Under the pieces are notes generated by a model. The model searched no databases. It saw only the letters and a program-made list of their open reading frames with translations, and was not told the origin of the DNA. This document shows, piece by piece, positions 5,843-6,668 of a stretch of DNA of 6,668 nucleotides (its first letter is position 1; the number at the start of each line of letters is the position of its first letter). The translations under genes were made by a program, and so were the position numbers. The stretch is from assembly GCA_025355915.1 (NCBI GenBank), contig JANXYT010000288.1:1-6668 (forward strand). The letters run 5' to 3'. The stretch comes from Holophagaceae bacterium. Its GTDB lineage: Bacteria > Acidobacteriota > Holophagae > Holophagales > Holophagaceae.

Positions 5843-6668
5843 ATGCCCCGTTTCTCGAAGCGCGTTGGCCGCGAAGTGCTGGAGGGCCACCCGCGCCTCC
5901 CCGCATGGATCACCCGGGAGCGGGTGAAGCTCGGCGACCTGCACGGCATGAAGAGGGATCTGCGGGATTCGCACCTGCACACGGTGTGCGAGGAGGCCCG
6001 CTGCCCCAACCGCACCCACTGTTTCACCCACGGTACGGCCACCTTCCTGCTCATGGGCGAGGTCTGCACCCGGGCCTGCGGCTTCTGCAGCATCCAGAGC
6101 GGCAAGCCCCGGGCCCTGGATGCCCATGAGCCCGCGGAGACGGCCGAGCGCGTGGCGGCCCTGAACCTGCGCTTCGCCGTGCTCACCTCCGTGAACCGGG
6201 ACGATCTGCCGGACGGCGGTGCGGCCCACTTCGCCGATACCATCCTCGCCATCCGCCGCCGCAATCCTGGGGTGGGCGTAGAAGTGTTGGTGCCGGATTT
6301 CCTGGGTGACCTGGACGCCGTGGCGCGCGTGGTGGCCGCCGGTCCCGCCGTGTTCAACCACAACACCGAAACCGTGCCCAGCCTCTACCCCGAGGTCCGG
6401 CCCGCGGGACGGTTCGACCGAACCCTTCGCGTGCTGGCGCACGCGAAGGGAATGGGAACAGCCTTGTATGGGTCCGGGTTCCGCACCAAGAGCGGTTTGA
6501 TGCTCGGCCTCGGTGAACGCGAGGCCGAGCTCATGACCACCTTCGAGGCCCTTGCGGGTGTGGGCGTGGACATCCTCACGCTGGGTCAGTATCTGCGCCC
6601 CACCCGCCACCAGCTCCCGGTGAAGCGCTACGTGCATCCCGACGAATTCGCGGCGCTGGGGGCCAAGG
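5843..6668 (+). CDS. lipA: Lipoyl synthase LipA (radical SAM), 3' end outside the window
   Basis: LipA inserts two sulfur atoms into octanoyl groups on carrier proteins, completing the lipoyl cofactor of 2-oxoacid dehydrogenases and the glycine cleavage system. The window holds 275 codons of an open frame from the ATG at 5843. Seen: the auxiliary-cluster cysteines C49, C54 and C60 (CEEARCPN and onward) and the radical-SAM CX3CX2C cysteines C75, C79 and C82 (CTRACGFC). Their spacing is identical to E. coli LipA. Further family motifs are GTATF (64-68), RDDLPDGGA (119-127), NTET (174-177), TKSGLMLGLGE (215-225) and LTLGQYLRPT. The family is usually about 290-330 residues, so roughly 15-55 are missing, including the C-terminal RSSY serine that ligates the auxiliary cluster. 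Odd points: residues 203-213 look a few residues longer than usual, and two strong inverted repeats lie in the coding sequence on either side. A clear AGGAG at 5833-5837 supports the start. No lipB is visible. Confidence 0.96.
   Translation, partial: MPRFSKRVGREVLEGHPRLPAWITRERVKLGDLHGMKRDLRDSHLHTVCEEARCPNRTHCFTHGTATFLLMGEVCTRACGFCSIQSGKPRALDAHEPAETAERVAALNLRFAVLTSVNRDDLPDGGAAHFADTILAIRRRNPGVGVEVLVPDFLGDLDAVARVVAAGPAVFNHNTETVPSLYPEVRPAGRFDRTLRVLAHAKGMGTALYGSGFRTKSGLMLGLGEREAELMTTFEALAGVGVDILTLGQYLRPTRHQLPVKRYVHPDEFAALGAK
6411..6424. repeat. Short palindrome within lipA
   Basis: GGTTCG (6411-6416) and CGAACC (6419-6424) form an inverted repeat around the two bases AC. The right arm overlaps the first two bases of the larger inverted repeat at 6423-6450. 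It is too tight for a stable RNA hairpin and would act, if at all, as a DNA palindrome. Confidence 0.5.
6423..6450. repeat. Perfect 12-bp inverted repeat within lipA
   Basis: CCCTTCGCGTGC (6423-6434) is the exact reverse complement of GCACGCGAAGGG (6439-6450), with the 4-base loop TGGC. The repeat spans codons 194-203 of lipA, just before the apparent extra residues 203-213. No T tract follows, so it does not look like a terminator. A strong mRNA hairpin at this point is expected on either strand. Confidence 0.8.
6502..6530. repeat. Perfect 11-bp inverted repeat within lipA
   Basis: GCTCGGCCTCG (6502-6512) is the exact reverse complement of CGAGGCCGAGC (6520-6530), with a 7-base loop (6513-6519). 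It covers codons 220-230, including the conserved GLGE motif, so at least its left arm is under protein constraint. It lies 51 bp after the inverted repeat at 6423-6450. Confidence 0.8.

Noticed and set aside
6194..6199. N118 of LipA where E. coli has Asp in TSVDRDD
   Set aside because: This position varies within the family (Asp, Thr, Ala and Asn occur), so it is not a sign of lost activity.

Overview
GC-rich, tightly packed bacterial chromosome with five protein-coding genes and no recognised RNA gene, insertion sequence, phage gene or CRISPR array. The base composition, the zinc-ribbon/RDD membrane protein and the tandem KimA-type permeases would fit an Acidobacteriota genome (perhaps the Holophaga/Geothrix group) or another GC-rich Gram-negative. 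This is an impression only, since no 16S or other phylogenetic marker was searched.

Layout. Positions 3-28 hold a strong GC hairpin that probably ends an upstream transcript. At 70-783 (+) lies a zinc-ribbon protein with an RDD-like three-helix membrane domain. It converges, across only 20 bp, with a two-gene minus-strand unit at 4643-804. That unit encodes two paralogous 12-helix APC-superfamily permeases of the KimA (YdaO) potassium-uptake type, 21 bp apart and almost certainly co-transcribed. A 254-bp non-coding stretch (4644-4897) upstream of the pair is the likely site of its promoter and leader; it can fold a hairpin, but I recognise no known riboswitch. At 5803-4898 (-) is an unrecognised protein with a Rossmann/SAM-methyltransferase-like glycine motif. 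It diverges, across only 39 bp, from lipA (lipoyl synthase, radical SAM), which starts at 5843 (+) and runs off the right edge.

Function. The permease pair points to proton-coupled K+ uptake; most residues known to coordinate K+ in B. subtilis KimA appear conserved in both copies. LipA makes the lipoyl cofactor for 2-oxoacid dehydrogenases and the glycine cleavage system. Nothing in the sequence ties these jobs together, and the window reads as ordinary core chromosome rather than a genomic island.

The most unusual signals are two long perfect inverted repeats inside lipA (6423-6450 and 6502-6530) flanking an apparent short insertion in the protein, a G8 tract in a conserved loop of the downstream permease, the uncharacterised 4644-4897 leader, and the very short lipA/methyltransferase-like divergent gap with a possible leaderless start.
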